This document shows positions 1-10,190 of a stretch of DNA of 64,000 bases, piece after piece. The stretch spans positions 4,764,977 to 4,828,976 of the forward strand of contig QXEO01000382.1 of NCBI GenBank assembly GCA_007115705.1, given 5' to 3'. The notes beneath the pieces are model-generated. The model was given only the letters and a program-made list of their open reading frames with translations, was not told where the DNA came from and ran no database searches. The DNA comes from Dactylis glomerata. Taxonomy: Eukaryota; Streptophyta; Magnoliopsida; Poales; Poaceae. The translations under genes were made by a program, and so were the position numbers. Within the stretch, counting starts at the first letter, position 1. Each line of letters begins with the position of its first letter.

Positions 1-57
1 GGCAGCCCACACCGTCGTGTTCAAGGAGAGTGACAGTGATGAACAGAACAAGAACTA
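1..57 (+). other. possible 3' end of an upstream coding region
   Basis: One frame is open from the window edge and ends at TAG (55-57), with an acidic, polar tail (reads ...KESDSDEQNKN). It could be the C-terminus of a gene starting left of the window. At about 18 codons this could easily be chance, and no family can be named. Confidence 0.2.
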
Positions 58-828
58 GGCAGTGAGAAATGCAGAATCCAAGCACCTGGACCTCACAGAT
101 TTCCCAGCAGAAATGCAGAATCCATGCATCTCCAATCCTAATGCTCCAAGTCCTCTGCCACACATACACCTTAACATGTTCAGAGATGATGCGCCATACA
201 CATACTTGTCTGCTTCCCTTTGTCCATCATCACCAATGAGTCCATGAACATCCCACGCATCCTAGGTAGTTCCTTGAAGCATGCATGTTCTTTCACTGAA
301 TAAGTTCACTACTCCCGCCTAGGTTGTTCCTTGAAGCATGTTCTTTCGCTGGACAAGTCTCCTATTCCCTCTTAGATATCAGCCATCTCGACTTGGCGTC
401 GAATAATTGACCCTCCTTTTCTTCATGCCCTGCCTCTGTAGAGCAAAAGGAATAAAAAATGTGAGCTAAACGGCTTAATGACGCGTAGTACTTGACTTCT
501 ATACGTTCAAAATGGAATAAAGAAAATAAGATGCATGCAGAGAAGGCACATGTAGGAACGGACAAGGTGATGCGGTGCAAAACAATGGAAGGACGGTCCC
601 GCGTTGCTAAGTTTCGGACGCCTCTGTAATCCCGTGTGTGCGTGCATACGAGAGAGCGGAGCCACCTCGTGGTCACCGCAGTCCCCACTGCATGCGCCCT
701 CTCTATATCATTGTCTGCATGGTATGGCACAGGGATATGCATACATATGCTAGGCATGAGCACAACCACAGGGGCAGGCACCCACACAAGCGTTCTTGCA
801 GTATTGCACCAGTCTCCCCATCTGCCAT
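58..828. other. intergenic region upstream of EPFL9
   Basis: I see no gene or recognisable repeat here. The open frames around 362-1093 show no family features, and several overlap the EPFL9 promoter and first exon in other frames. The segment nearest the gene is likely EPFL9 promoter DNA. Confidence 0.4.
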
Positions 829-837
829 CTATATACC
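829..837 (+). promoter_or_regulatory. putative TATA box of EPFL9
   Basis: The sequence CTATATACC lies about 90 bp upstream of the EPFL9 ATG at 927, a spacing that fits a TATA box followed by a short 5' leader. It was recognised by sequence and position only. Confidence 0.45.
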
Positions 838-926
838 TCCAGCATTTGCTCCCTTAAGCTGTTTCTCTAATCCAAGCACACTACCACCCTCCCATTTCCT
901 ATCCATCTTCCAGTTTGAAGAGGGTT

Positions 927-1774
927 ATGGCCAGTGGTTGCCCCACAACTACCACAAGCTCACTGCTCCTCTTCTTCCTCCTCTCTTGCATGCTCATCAG
1001 CCATGCTCACTGCAACCAGGGTCACCTCGGCAGCATCTCAGGTTTCACCCCTTAGCTACAAATACCAAGTGTCGTTTCTCCATTCTTGCATAACATTGGC
1101 TTGTTTCTATTCTTTCTTTAATCTGCACGTTTTCACTACATATTCACTTGTTTCACTCGATTGTGCTGTACAGGTGCAGATTATGGAGAACAATATCCTC
1201 ATCAGGGATATATGCACTTGCAAGAGAACATGAAGGTACATATGTCATCTAGTTATTACTAGGTGTCATTCTTATCAGTGCTCTATTTTCTGATGTTTTC
1301 AGCACCTGATGTCTTAAGTTTTCTTTAACTTCCTTGAAATACTACATACATGTTTAAGTACTTTTTGGTAGGAGAGAAATGAGTGTAAAACAGATTGGTA
1401 GGAAGGGGATATGGTAGCCAGTTAGCCACTGCCTCCTTCCTTACTTGTACAGTAGTAAGAGAAGTTCTAAGAACAAGAGCAGAACAACATGGATACGGGA
1501 TACCCAAGTTAATTCAGAAAATGGGGCCCCGTGACATAGCCATCTGAAAGCAACAATAACACTAACATGATGTACACATGCTTCACAGCAGGGTCTAAGC
1601 GAGGAGAAACCACCCAAGTATGCAAGGAGAATGCTGATTGGTTCAACTGCTCCCATATGCACGTACAACGAGTGCAGGGGGTGTCGATCCAAGTGTACTG
1701 CTGAGCAAGTCCCGGTGGATGCAAATGACCCCATGAATAGTGCCTATCATTACAAGTGTGTCTGCCACAGGTGA
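927..1774 (+). CDS. EPFL9: EPIDERMAL PATTERNING FACTOR-like 9 (STOMAGEN) secreted peptide precursor
   Basis: Three exons, 927-1041, 1174-1235 and 1589-1774, have GT-AG introns and phases 1 and 0, giving a 120-aa precursor. Residues 1-29 are a signal peptide with a leucine/phenylalanine core. A short variable propeptide (exon 2) follows. The last 45 residues, from IGSTAPICTYNEC, form the mature peptide with six cysteines at mature positions 8, 13, 16, 20, 41 and 43 and a C-terminal CVCHR. The 45-residue length and the cysteine spacing match Arabidopsis STOMAGEN. Known family role: secreted by inner leaf tissue, it competes with EPF1/EPF2 at ERECTA/TMM receptors and promotes stomatal formation. 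The only upstream ATG-to-signal-peptide reading fixes the start at 927. The function is inferred from homology; the gene is intact. Confidence 0.94.
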
Positions 1775-3702
1775 TTATTAATAATTAGTAGGAGCTTCTG
1801 TGTCATGATATGTCTTAGTAGAGAGTAGCAGTTCTCCTACAATCTCCTCTTCCTTTTCCTTCCATTCTCTTTCTCTGTTAAAATGTCTTCATTTTTTTCC
1901 TTTTTCTTTTTTACAAGAGGCTAGCTAGTAGCGGACTGGAGGCATTTTGTACTATGAGATGTTTAGTTCAGTTTCTGGACTAGTAATTTTGGGAGTAAAT
2001 GGTCTGGATTTTGAAATCTGAGGAGCAACTTAGTTGTACAGATAAACAGTCTTTTGCTCTCATTATTAACCTATGGCAACAAGATACCAAGTAAACATAC
2101 CTCGATGTAGTCCTCTGCTTGAACAGTCTTAGAACTTCAGACTGGATCTTCTAGATGGCTGGTCTCCAACAGGGCTTTTAAAGTGTATAATTTCTGTAAA
2201 TGTGCTTCTGCTCCAGCAGACATTTGACAGTATATTCTCCAGCCTGCCATCTTCAGTTCTCGTGAGATTCTGTGCCGTTCCTATTCCATGGTATACAGGG
2301 GAGCAGTTCATCTAGACAAACCATAATAGAAGAAAGATGATGACGAGTAAGCGTAAGGGGAAAAAGAAGACTTCTGTGCAGACTGCATTTTTTCAGCAGA
2401 GCAGTTTATTTTCTAAAATAAACTGGGCATATATTTCTGAGAAAAAAATCATTATATATAAGAACATAACTTGTGTGTCTCAACCTTAAACTAACAAATT
2501 ACAATTTTATACGTGTGTTGTATTTTTTGATACAAAACTTGTACCATCGGTAACAAACAATCAGTACCAAACAGAACATTTACTTTGCAAGCAGAAAGCC
2601 TGCAAGGTGCCTTGTATGCATTCAACAAAGAACAGTAGGATTTGTCTCAATAGGAAATTTTTATTAGCTATAGCTCGTTTACTTGAGGGATGCTTATATA
2701 CAACAGGACACTCTAGAGTAACTCCTGCCTATCAAAACACACTGACAGATGCAGTGATGTTCAGGCACAACTTTCCGTTGGCAAGCATTGCTCTCGTTAA
2801 ATTTAAGTAAAATACTGTACTACAGGTCTGCACGAACCCTTGGTCGTCCTATATTCAGGTTCTGCTTGTGAGCTGTAATGCAGTTACCAATAGAGCTTCC
2901 ATGGATTACTAACACAATGACACAGTTACCTGCAGAACCATGCATTACTTTAGCAAGTCCATTTGACCAGTAGACAACTAGAGCTCAAAAAAATCTAGTG
3001 TTTTATTTTTACCCAGTAGGGAGAGGTTAAAACTTGATTTTGAAAAGGTTAACATACAACAAAACTCTCGGAAGTCTTCAGAAATTAACAGCTATGGTGC
3101 TTATCATGCAAGTTGAACAATATTCAGTTATTCACCCAAAATTTCAGTGAGAATCGTGTCTAAAGACAGAGGTAGACTTGTATTGTATCATGTAAATGTT
3201 GTCCAGACATGAAATGGAAACTATGTTTGAACTTCATAATTTTTAAAACAAGAAAAAACATAACAGCTCCTCAAGGGTTAGTAAGACTTCCAACCATGCT
3301 AGAGAAACTCAAAGCAAGTAAATCACACTATGCTGACCATCAACTGATTACAAGTGACGAGCTGAAGAAAGCAACTTTAGCATTTGGTCCTACTCTACCT
3401 TCAAATGGCTTCAGAAGCAGCAAGCAGATCTCCTAAAAAGACAATGAGAAAAAGATCGATCCAGTGGTATTGTGAGAGTGACATTAGAGAAGAGGATTCA
3501 TATGGTGAGAGGAATAAAAAGCTGCCACACTATGGCCCTAGTGCTACTCTTGGGCAGTAGAAGTAGGTCACATCATTTTTCTTATGAAAACAAGAAGAGG
3601 TCATAGTTGATCCCTGTGAAGTGGTTCTGCGTGCAAGGAAGAAGGCATTCACATGGAAGGAAAGCAGGAGAGTGACATTAGAGAAGAGGATTCGATATGT
3701 CA
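1775..3702. other. EPFL9 3' region and intergenic DNA
   Basis: AT-rich DNA that presumably begins with the EPFL9 3' UTR. I recognise no coding exon, RNA gene or clear repeat. The short open frames at 2129-2311, 2607-2810 and 3209-3436 have no family features. Confidence 0.4.
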
Positions 3703-3844
3703 TTATATTCTACTCCTTCCGTTCCATAAAACTTGTTGCTAAAATGGATGTATCTAGACACTAATGTATCTAGACACATTTTAGTGTCTAGATACATCCA
3801 TTTTAGTGACAAGTTTTATGGAACGGGGGGAGTAGAATATAATC
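3703..3844. mobile_element. Stowaway-like MITE (near-perfect palindrome)
   Basis: The ends CTCCTTCCGTTCCATAAAAC and GTTTTATGGAACGGGGGGAG are inverted copies flanked by TA (3711-3712 and 3833-3834). The whole 120 bp folds back on itself through the repeated motif TGTCTAGATACATCCATTTTA. The pairing runs on into the flanks (ATTATATTC / GAATATAAT). Known Stowaway MITEs (Tc1/mariner type) use a TA target and CTCCCTCC termini. It is non-coding and lies between EPFL9 and the PPR gene. Confidence 0.75.
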
Positions 3845-4945
3845 TAAGCTAGAATTTGCTTCTAGATCAAGAGCATGCAGGACACCAACATGGCTGACCA
3901 TTTTCGCATCACCGAGGATGCGAAATTTTCTATGGGCATCCAAGTGAATATCTATGGTCAGGTAAGAAAATATGCAGAACAACTTTGTAATTGGAAAATA
4001 ATGGTTTCAAATGAAGCCTTAGAATCAACATAACAAGAAAATGGTTCATTTTGCATTGTTGATGCCTAACTACTATATTTCACACAGTTAATTTCCATTG
4101 TCTCAGTCAACGATATTACTGAACAAAATGTAGAATATATAGAGAAATAACTGCCGACTATAATCCTGCAGATCGGATTTACTGGATACTATCTCAATGA
4201 TTTTAGCCTTCAATCTGAGATCCATTAGTCTTCTCTGATGATGTAAAATACCTAAGCACCAGGGGTTCAAAGACTTCTTATTAAGGCCAAACTTGTGGTT
4301 AAAGCCTGAAATCAAGTTTAAAAAATCATAATCATCAACTGGTAGCCCCAAACTGTTTGTTAGCCATTAAAACTGTCTCAGAGAAGGGATCAAATAGAGC
4401 TTATTCATTCAACCTCTGTGCAAGTCAAGCAAAGTGAACAGAACGGATGAACCCATGGATCTCAAGATTTCTGTGCTTGGAACCTTTAATCAGTGTCCAA
4501 CTTAGTCAAGAAAATGGAATACAAATAATGGTATGGACTACATTGCAAGTAACTAAGCAGTAAGCCAGTAAGCACCTGTTTGGTTGGTATATCCATAGAA
4601 CTATGGGGGTTAGCTCACTTCATCAGGAAATAAGCAGAGTTCCCACCGAACATTTTGTTTTCCTGAAACCAAGGAAGCTGGGATATATCAGGGGGGTCAA
4701 CTTAGAATTGGGCATGAAAAAGGCAACAGTGGCAATACTTGAATACTTTTTAATTTTTGACCTTATCAGGAAACTCACATTTGCAAATATCCAACATAAC
4801 AAGCAGCTTCCAAGAAACCCTGGGACGCAACATAGTTTTTAAGAGCTCCTCCAGCACTGTAGCATCGCATGCCATGAATGATAAATCAACATGATCAGAC
4901 CAAAGGACTCAAAGTCTCAAACACATTTGCTGCGCAATGGAGCAA
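3845..4945. other. intergenic region / PPR gene 3' flank
   Basis: I see no recognisable gene or repeat. The right end is presumably the 3' UTR of the minus-strand PPR gene. The open frames at 4103-4351 and 4603-4842 have no recognisable domain. Confidence 0.35.
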
Positions 4946-6688
4946 TCAAGTAGATGCTACCATGTTGGCTAAATTCCACAGCATCAAGTAAATTTCATCC
5001 TTATATGGATGTGAACTGTATCCGTTCACAAACTCATTTATTTGTCCATCCACCTCAATCACACTCATCCCAATGTCCTTCTTCATCCCTTCAGCACTCA
5101 TCAGCCTCCTAATCCTCATGACACCATCCCACATTCCCTCATCAGCATATATATTGGACAGAAGAACATAGACTCCAGAGTCATCTGCTCCAAGACTCGC
5201 TAAACGTTCAACCGACAGCTCAGCCAGCTCGACACACCTATGGCTCCGGCAGGCAGCAAGAAGAGATCCCCAAAGTTCTGGAGTTGGTTCCATGGGCATT
5301 GCCTCTATGGTGTGCCTAGCCTGGTCCAAATGTCCAGCACGGCCAAGGAGATCAACTAATGCACCATAATGCTCAACCTTAGGATCTATCCCAAGATCCT
5401 TCCTCATTCTATGAAATATCCCTAAACCCTCTGAGATTAACCCAGCATGTGTGCAAGCAGTCAGCACAGCAAGTACACTAAGATCATCCATTGGTGCTCC
5501 TTCAGACTCCATTTGGTAGAAAAGCTTGACAGCATCACGCCCACAACTATGAGTTCCAAGCCCAACAATCATCACATTCCAGGTAACCACGCTCTTTTCA
5601 GGCATGCTTTCAAAGATCGACATGGCGAGATCCAAGCGACCACATTTCATGTACATATCTATTAGAGCTGTCTTGACAACAACATCAAACAAAACCTTCT
5701 TCTTCTCCAAGTAAGAGTGCAGCCACCTGCCTTGCTCTAGAGCTCCAAGCTGTGCACACGCAGTGACAGCCCCAACTGCAGCGACCCTGTCAGGCCTAAT
5801 ACCGCACCTCAGCATCCTTTGGAAAAGTTCCAAAGCCTCCGAAGGCTCCCCACACTTGACATAACCATCAACGACGATGCTCCACGAGATCACATTCCTC
5901 TCAGGCATCTCGTCAAAGAGCACCTTGGCCTCTTCCATCCTCCCCTGCCTAGCATATCCGTCGATCATCGAGTTCCAGCACACCAAATCCTTATCGGGCA
6001 TTTGATCAAACAGCTCGCGCGCACGGTCTGCACCTCCAGACATCTTCCCATAGGCGTCAATCATGGTGGCCCAGGAGAACGCGTCCCTATGCGACATTTC
6101 GTCGAACAGCTCCTGCGCCAGCTCCACCTCGCCACATCCAACGTACCCCGCCACCATAGAGTTCCACGAGATGAGGTCCCGCGCGCCATCATCGAACACC
6201 TTGCGGCCTGAACGGCAGTCCCCAATCCTGCAGTAGAAGCTGAGGAGCGCGTTCCTGGTGAACAGATCGCGATCCAGCCCCCTCCTCACGGCCTCGGCGT
6301 GCAGCAGTAGCCCGACCCCGCAACCGCATGCCTTGAGCACGGCGGGGAAGGTGTAGGCGTCGGGGTCCACGGCGGCACGGCGCATGCGCGCGAAGTAGGT
6401 GAGCGCCTTGCGGGGGCTCGCGGTGGCGTGGAGGCGGATGAGGGTGTTCCAGGGAAAGGGGTGGCTGGAGGCGGACACCGGGAGGCGCGCGAAGACGGCG
6501 TCGGCGTGGGAGGCCGCGGAAGCGGAGGCGAGGGCGAGGAGGAGGAGGTTGGAGAGGCGGAGCGGGGAGGCGGCGAGGTGGCCGGAGGTGAGGAGGAGGG
6601 CGTGGCACTGGAGCGCGTGGCGGGCGGTGCTGCAGGCGCGGAGGCGGGAGAGGAGGATCGAGAGGGCGAGAGGAGGCGGAGAAGACAT
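4946..6688 (-). CDS. pentatricopeptide repeat protein, PLS subfamily, E class
   Basis: An uninterrupted 580-aa frame with no introns, typical of plant PPR genes. A tandem array of about 35-residue PPR units runs from about residue 45 to 470; visible signatures include DLISWNSMVAGYVGCGEVE, DLVCWNSMIDGYARQGRME and VVTWNVMIVGLGTHS. The C-terminus (about 475-575, with LWGSLLAACRSH, YVLLSNIYADEGMWD and IEVDGQINEFV) is the E/E+ extension. There is no DYW deaminase domain. Known family role: sequence-specific binding of organellar RNA; E-class members mostly support C-to-U editing with a partner deaminase. The N-terminus (MSSPPPLALSILLSRLRAC) is consistent with an organelle transit peptide. The 5' third is very GC-rich, which creates long antisense frames. 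The RNA target cannot be read by eye. Confidence 0.93.
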   Translation of the reverse strand: MSSPPPLALSILLSRLRACSTARHALQCHALLLTSGHLAASPLRLSNLLLLALASASAASHADAVFARLPVSASSHPFPWNTLIRLHATASPRKALTYFARMRRAAVDPDAYTFPAVLKACGCGVGLLLHAEAVRRGLDRDLFTRNALLSFYCRIGDCRSGRKVFDDGARDLISWNSMVAGYVGCGEVELAQELFDEMSHRDAFSWATMIDAYGKMSGGADRARELFDQMPDKDLVCWNSMIDGYARQGRMEEAKVLFDEMPERNVISWSIVVDGYVKCGEPSEALELFQRMLRCGIRPDRVAAVGAVTACAQLGALEQGRWLHSYLEKKKVLFDVVVKTALIDMYMKCGRLDLAMSIFESMPEKSVVTWNVMIVGLGTHSCGRDAVKLFYQMESEGAPMDDLSVLAVLTACTHAGLISEGLGIFHRMRKDLGIDPKVEHYGALVDLLGRAGHLDQARHTIEAMPMEPTPELWGSLLAACRSHRCVELAELSVERLASLGADDSGVYVLLSNIYADEGMWDGVMRIRRLMSAEGMKKDIGMSVIEVDGQINEFVNGYSSHPYKDEIYLMLWNLANMVAST

Positions 6689-6862
6689 GGCGACATTGAA
6701 ATTTTGAAACTACCAACTGCTCTTGAATTTGAGATAGTGCTAGTGCGCCGGGACCAATTAATTTCTTAAAATATTTCGGATGAGTTCAGCCTCACAATAT
6801 TGTTGAGAGTAAGTTGTACTACTTTTTTACAAAAGCAATTTAAAAAAAAATATAAGATTGTA

Positions 6863-7007
6863 TTATGGAAGAAGAAAAAGTTTATATAAAGACCTTAAAG
6901 AATTGCTAGTTTCTCTTAGACTTTATTTTGTAACAGTTGGAGACCCATGTAGAGTATTATTTGTCACTATACATACACGTGGTATTGATTGTCAAAATAA
7001 AAAAATT
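6863..7007 (+). repeat. 3'-terminal fragment of a poly(A)-tailed dispersed repeat (copy 1)
   Basis: This stretch (GAAGAAGAAAAAGTTTATAT to GGTATTGATTGTCAAAATAA) is a diverged copy of 7695-7845 and resembles 51990-52065. All three copies end in a run of A after a shared TTGATTGTCAAAA-like terminus. That pattern suggests a non-LTR (LINE or SINE) 3' end. The family is not known to me. Confidence 0.5.
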
Positions 7008-7021
7008 AGCACGTGCAGCCG

Positions 7022-7101
7022 TTATATAATTCTTGACTCAACTTTATCTAGATTTATATATATTTAATGAATCTAGATAAAATTAAGTCAAGAATTATAA
7101 A
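7022..7101. repeat. inverted-repeat, MITE-like palindrome
   Basis: The arms TATAATTCTTGACTCAACTT and AATTAAGTCAAGAATTATAA pair around an AT-rich loop (TTTATATATATTTAATGA). The size and structure fit a small MITE or its remnant. No clear target duplication was found. Confidence 0.5.
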
Positions 7102-7235
7102 AAATAGCGCATACTAAAAAAATTTGGGTTTTAGTACCAAAAAAGTTATGCTCAAAATGCCCCTCGTGCTCTTTTTTCTTGAGTATACTCCTAAAATATC
7201 CATATGTTATTAATTGTAGTATGAGGGCTTTTTCT

Positions 7236-7339
7236 CACTCTTTTTAATTCATGTCGCAGATTTGGATGTATTTATTTATAAAATATATCTAGATACATCT
7301 AAATTTGCGACATAAATTATGGAACAGAGGGTGTAGTAC
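7236..7339. mobile_element. degraded Stowaway-like MITE
   Basis: The inverted arms CATGTCGCAGATTTGGATGT and ACATCTAAATTTGCGACATA enclose an AT-rich centre. The right end reads TTATGGAACAGAGGGTGTAGTA, a weakened form of the usual GGAACGGAGGGAGTA terminus. The left terminus is eroded. Confidence 0.6.
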
Positions 7340-7351
7340 AGTTCTCTAGGT

Positions 7352-7845
7352 ATGGTTCTTTGGATCTTGCTTCGTCAGACCGATCTTGGATCTTTTCTCA
7401 TGGTCGCCGCGAGGAGTATTATCCTCGCAATAATTTTTCCGGCTGCTACGTCCTCGACAATGGTGATTCGTACTCTCGATTCCCCAGCGACGTCGACCAA
7501 GTTGTTCGGTTATTTCGCCCTAACATACTGGTGTTGGTACTCTTGCCGATATTGATTGACTACTTCAATGGTTGCACGCATGCACGTAGCCTTGGCATTG
7601 CGGCTCAAATTAAAATTATGGGAGAACCTTCGTTGGTATTTACAGGTTTATGGTTCGGTTCTATTCGGCTGCCTTCTGGAAAATACAAGATTATGTCATG
7701 GAAGAAGAAAGAATTTGAAGACCTTGAAGATTTAGTCGTTTCTTTTAGACTTTATTTTGTAATTGTTGGGGACAGCTTATGTATCTCTACCATGTACTAT
7801 TTACTCTTATAAATATATATGGTGTTGATTGTCAAAAAAAAAATA
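7352..7845 (+). repeat. poly(A)-tailed dispersed repeat (copy 2)
   Basis: This segment aligns by eye with 51722-52065: both hold TTGCTTCG..., GAGGA..ATTATCCTC and AACATACTGGTG in the same order. It ends TGTTGATTGTCAAAAAAAAAA. A retrotransposed, poly(A)-tailed origin is likely. The open frames inside it are not conserved between copies, so I do not call a gene. Confidence 0.55.
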
Positions 7846-8004
7846 CCCAACATGTGCCAGGTTGAAAATTTCACACTTTCACCTAGCACCGTCTGATTAC
7901 AGCCAAATTCATGTGAGCCACCTCGATTGCGGCCGATTTGAAGGGTACGCGCGAGTGTCTCACACGGCGGCGCGCAGCAGACCATGCGCTAGCTGGCCGG
8001 CTAG
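7846..8004. other. short unassigned spacer
   Basis: Nothing recognisable lies between the poly(A)-tailed repeat and the hAT-derived segment. Confidence 0.3.
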
Positions 8005-8539
8005 ATGACCCATAGATCATCCAAAATTCTTCTCCATCAATACTCATATGGTTTTCATACTTTAGTGCAGCCTCAAGTTTGAAAAATCATCCTTCAAACT
8101 CCTATCATCAAAGTTCATTTGAACTAAATAAGAAACCAAAAGTTTTTTCATAGTCCTTGTATTGTTCATATCTGGTATTAAGTGAAGCAATAGCTTGATA
8201 AACAATATGTAAAAAAATAATTGATCCTAAATGGCTCCTCTACAGAATGTGATTCAGTAGGTGCATCAGTTGGGCCCTCATCAAACTAGCGTTTCTTACA
8301 ATTTTACGCTTGGTGCAAAACCTTGGATTATTATCCATTTCCATTGCAATTTATTTAGCAGCTTCCAATGCGTTTGAAAAAACAAGTTTTTCTATCAGCC
8401 CTGTACAAACTCAATTGAAATATCAATAATCATATCCTTTCATTGTAGTTGCTTTCTTACCAAATCAATAGAAGATAATATTTCATATTAGATGATTATA
8501 GAAACTAAAAACAATGTCACCAAGTTCACCCCTGTCCAT
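8005..8539 (-). pseudogene. hAT-type (TTF/ZMYM1-like) transposase relic, C-terminal part
   Basis: Minus-strand translation gives pieces typical of the C-terminal half of plant TTF-type/hAT transposases, in shifting frames: FSNALEAAK, EEPFRINYF, then YQAIASLNTRYEQYKDYEK and FGFLF. At least two frameshifts and several stops are visible. The rest of the relic lies at 15613-16460, across element A. Together they show that a decayed hAT gene was already present when element A inserted. No intact open frame remains. Confidence 0.68.
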
Positions 8540-10190
8540 TGATGCGGTACGGTGTTGATAGTTTTTCACCGTCCAGTTGGGAACCCCAAGAGAAAGATAT
8601 GATGAATATAGCAGTAAGGTTTTCCCTCAGTAAGAAACCAAGGTATGTCGGTCAGGAGAGGAAGGAGCCAATACGACTGAAGGTGATGCCCACTAGTTGC
8701 GTGATGCTCTAACAAGGGCGCCGTTAACGATAACTTGTTAGCGCGTCTTCAACCAGTAGCAACGTGGAACCTGCACACAACACAACCAAATACTTTGTTC
8801 CCAACTTACGATGAGGTTGTCAATCTCACCGGTTTGCTGTAAACAAAGGAATGAGCATATCGAGTGGAAAGTAATAATAGTATGCGAGTAAAGTAAACAG
8901 TGCGAGTAAAGTAAACAGGTGATGGCAATATAAAGGAAATAGGACCGGGATCCATAGTTCACTAGTGGTGTCTCTCCATAAGATAAAATAATACATGCTG
9001 GGTAAACAAATTACAGTTGGGCAATTGATAGAATAAAGATAATGTGCATATGTCGAGAGGATCACTATGAGATTTACTCTGGGCATTACAACAAGATACA
9101 TAGACCGCCATCCAACTGCATCTATGACTAATAATCCACTTGTGGCGAATCAATCCGAGAACTCCACAAGTATTAAGTTGCGAACAACAGATAATTGCAT
9201 TAAGCAAAGTGTGTAATGTAAACAAAGCATATGCCCTTGAGCATATAAATGTTGTTTTCCCCCTAGTAGCAACAGCACATCTACAACCTTAGAGGTTTCT
9301 GTCACTCCCCCAGATTAAATAGAGGCATGAACCCACTATCGAGCATAAATACCTCCTCTTGGAGTCACTAGCAACTACTCGGCCAAGATAGCTACTAACA
9401 ACGGAGAGCATGCAAGATCATAAATAACATAGAGATAACATAAGATAAAATTCAGTACTTCAACTCAATCATAACACCAATATTCATCGGATCCCAACGA
9501 ACACAACATGTAGAATTACATAAAGGTAGTCTCGATCATGTAAAGCAGCTCACGAGATCTAAACATGAAGCACATGGTAGAGAAGACAACCATCTAGCTA
9601 CTGCTATGGACCCATAGTCCAAGGTAGACTACTCACTCATCGCGTCGGAGGCAAGCATGGCGATGAAGAAGACCTCCGGTGGCGATTTCCCTCTCCGGCA
9701 GGGTGCCGGGAAGAGCTTCTAGACCCTCCCGATCTTCAGGTCGACGGCGGCGGCGGATCGCGATGTGTTCTGGAAAAGTGATCGGGTATTTAGGTTTTTC
9801 CCGTCGGGTGGTCTTTATAGGTGAAGGGGCGTTGTCAGAAGTGGACCAGGGGGCCCACACCACCAGGGGGCGCGGGCCAGCCCTAGGCCGCGCCACCCTG
9901 TGGTGTGGCCACCCTCTGGCTCGGCTCCGTCTCCTCTTCGGTGTTCTGGAAGCTCCGTGAAATATCTGGACGACTAGCTTTGGTTTCGTCCAATTCCGAG
10001 AATATTTCCTGTGTAACTTTTCTGAAACACAAAAACAGCAGAAAACAGGGAACTGGCACTGTGGCATCTCGTTAATAGGTTAGTTCCGGAAAATGCATAA
10101 AAATGCCACGAAGTGTAACGAAACACTAAACAAATGGTGTAAAAATAAGCATGGAGCATCAAAAATTATGGATACGTTGGAGACGTATCA
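8540..10190 (-). repeat. element A left LTR (3' LTR in element orientation)
   Basis: A 1651-bp direct repeat of 13982-15612, with only scattered substitutions and small indels visible. On the plus strand it starts TGATGCGGTACGGTG and ends GGAGACGTATCA. The adjacent internal sequence GCATCCCCAAGCTT is a purine tract (AAGCTTGGGGATGC) when read on the minus strand. Confidence 0.9.

Noticed and set aside
362..787. 141-codon minus-strand frame upstream of EPFL9
   Set aside because: It has no recognisable domain and overlaps the likely EPFL9 promoter region.
6189..6769. Long overlapping frames on both strands at the PPR 5' end
   Set aside because: They result from high GC3 in the first exon third. 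Their Pro/Arg- and Gly/Glu-rich products are typical shadow translations.
9679..9960. About 93-codon frame (MAISLSGRVPGR...) that recurs at 15103, 58210 and, reversed, 60104
   Set aside because: It recurs only because the LTRs are related. It lies on the strand opposite to element transcription and overlaps a second open frame, so it is not good evidence for a gene.
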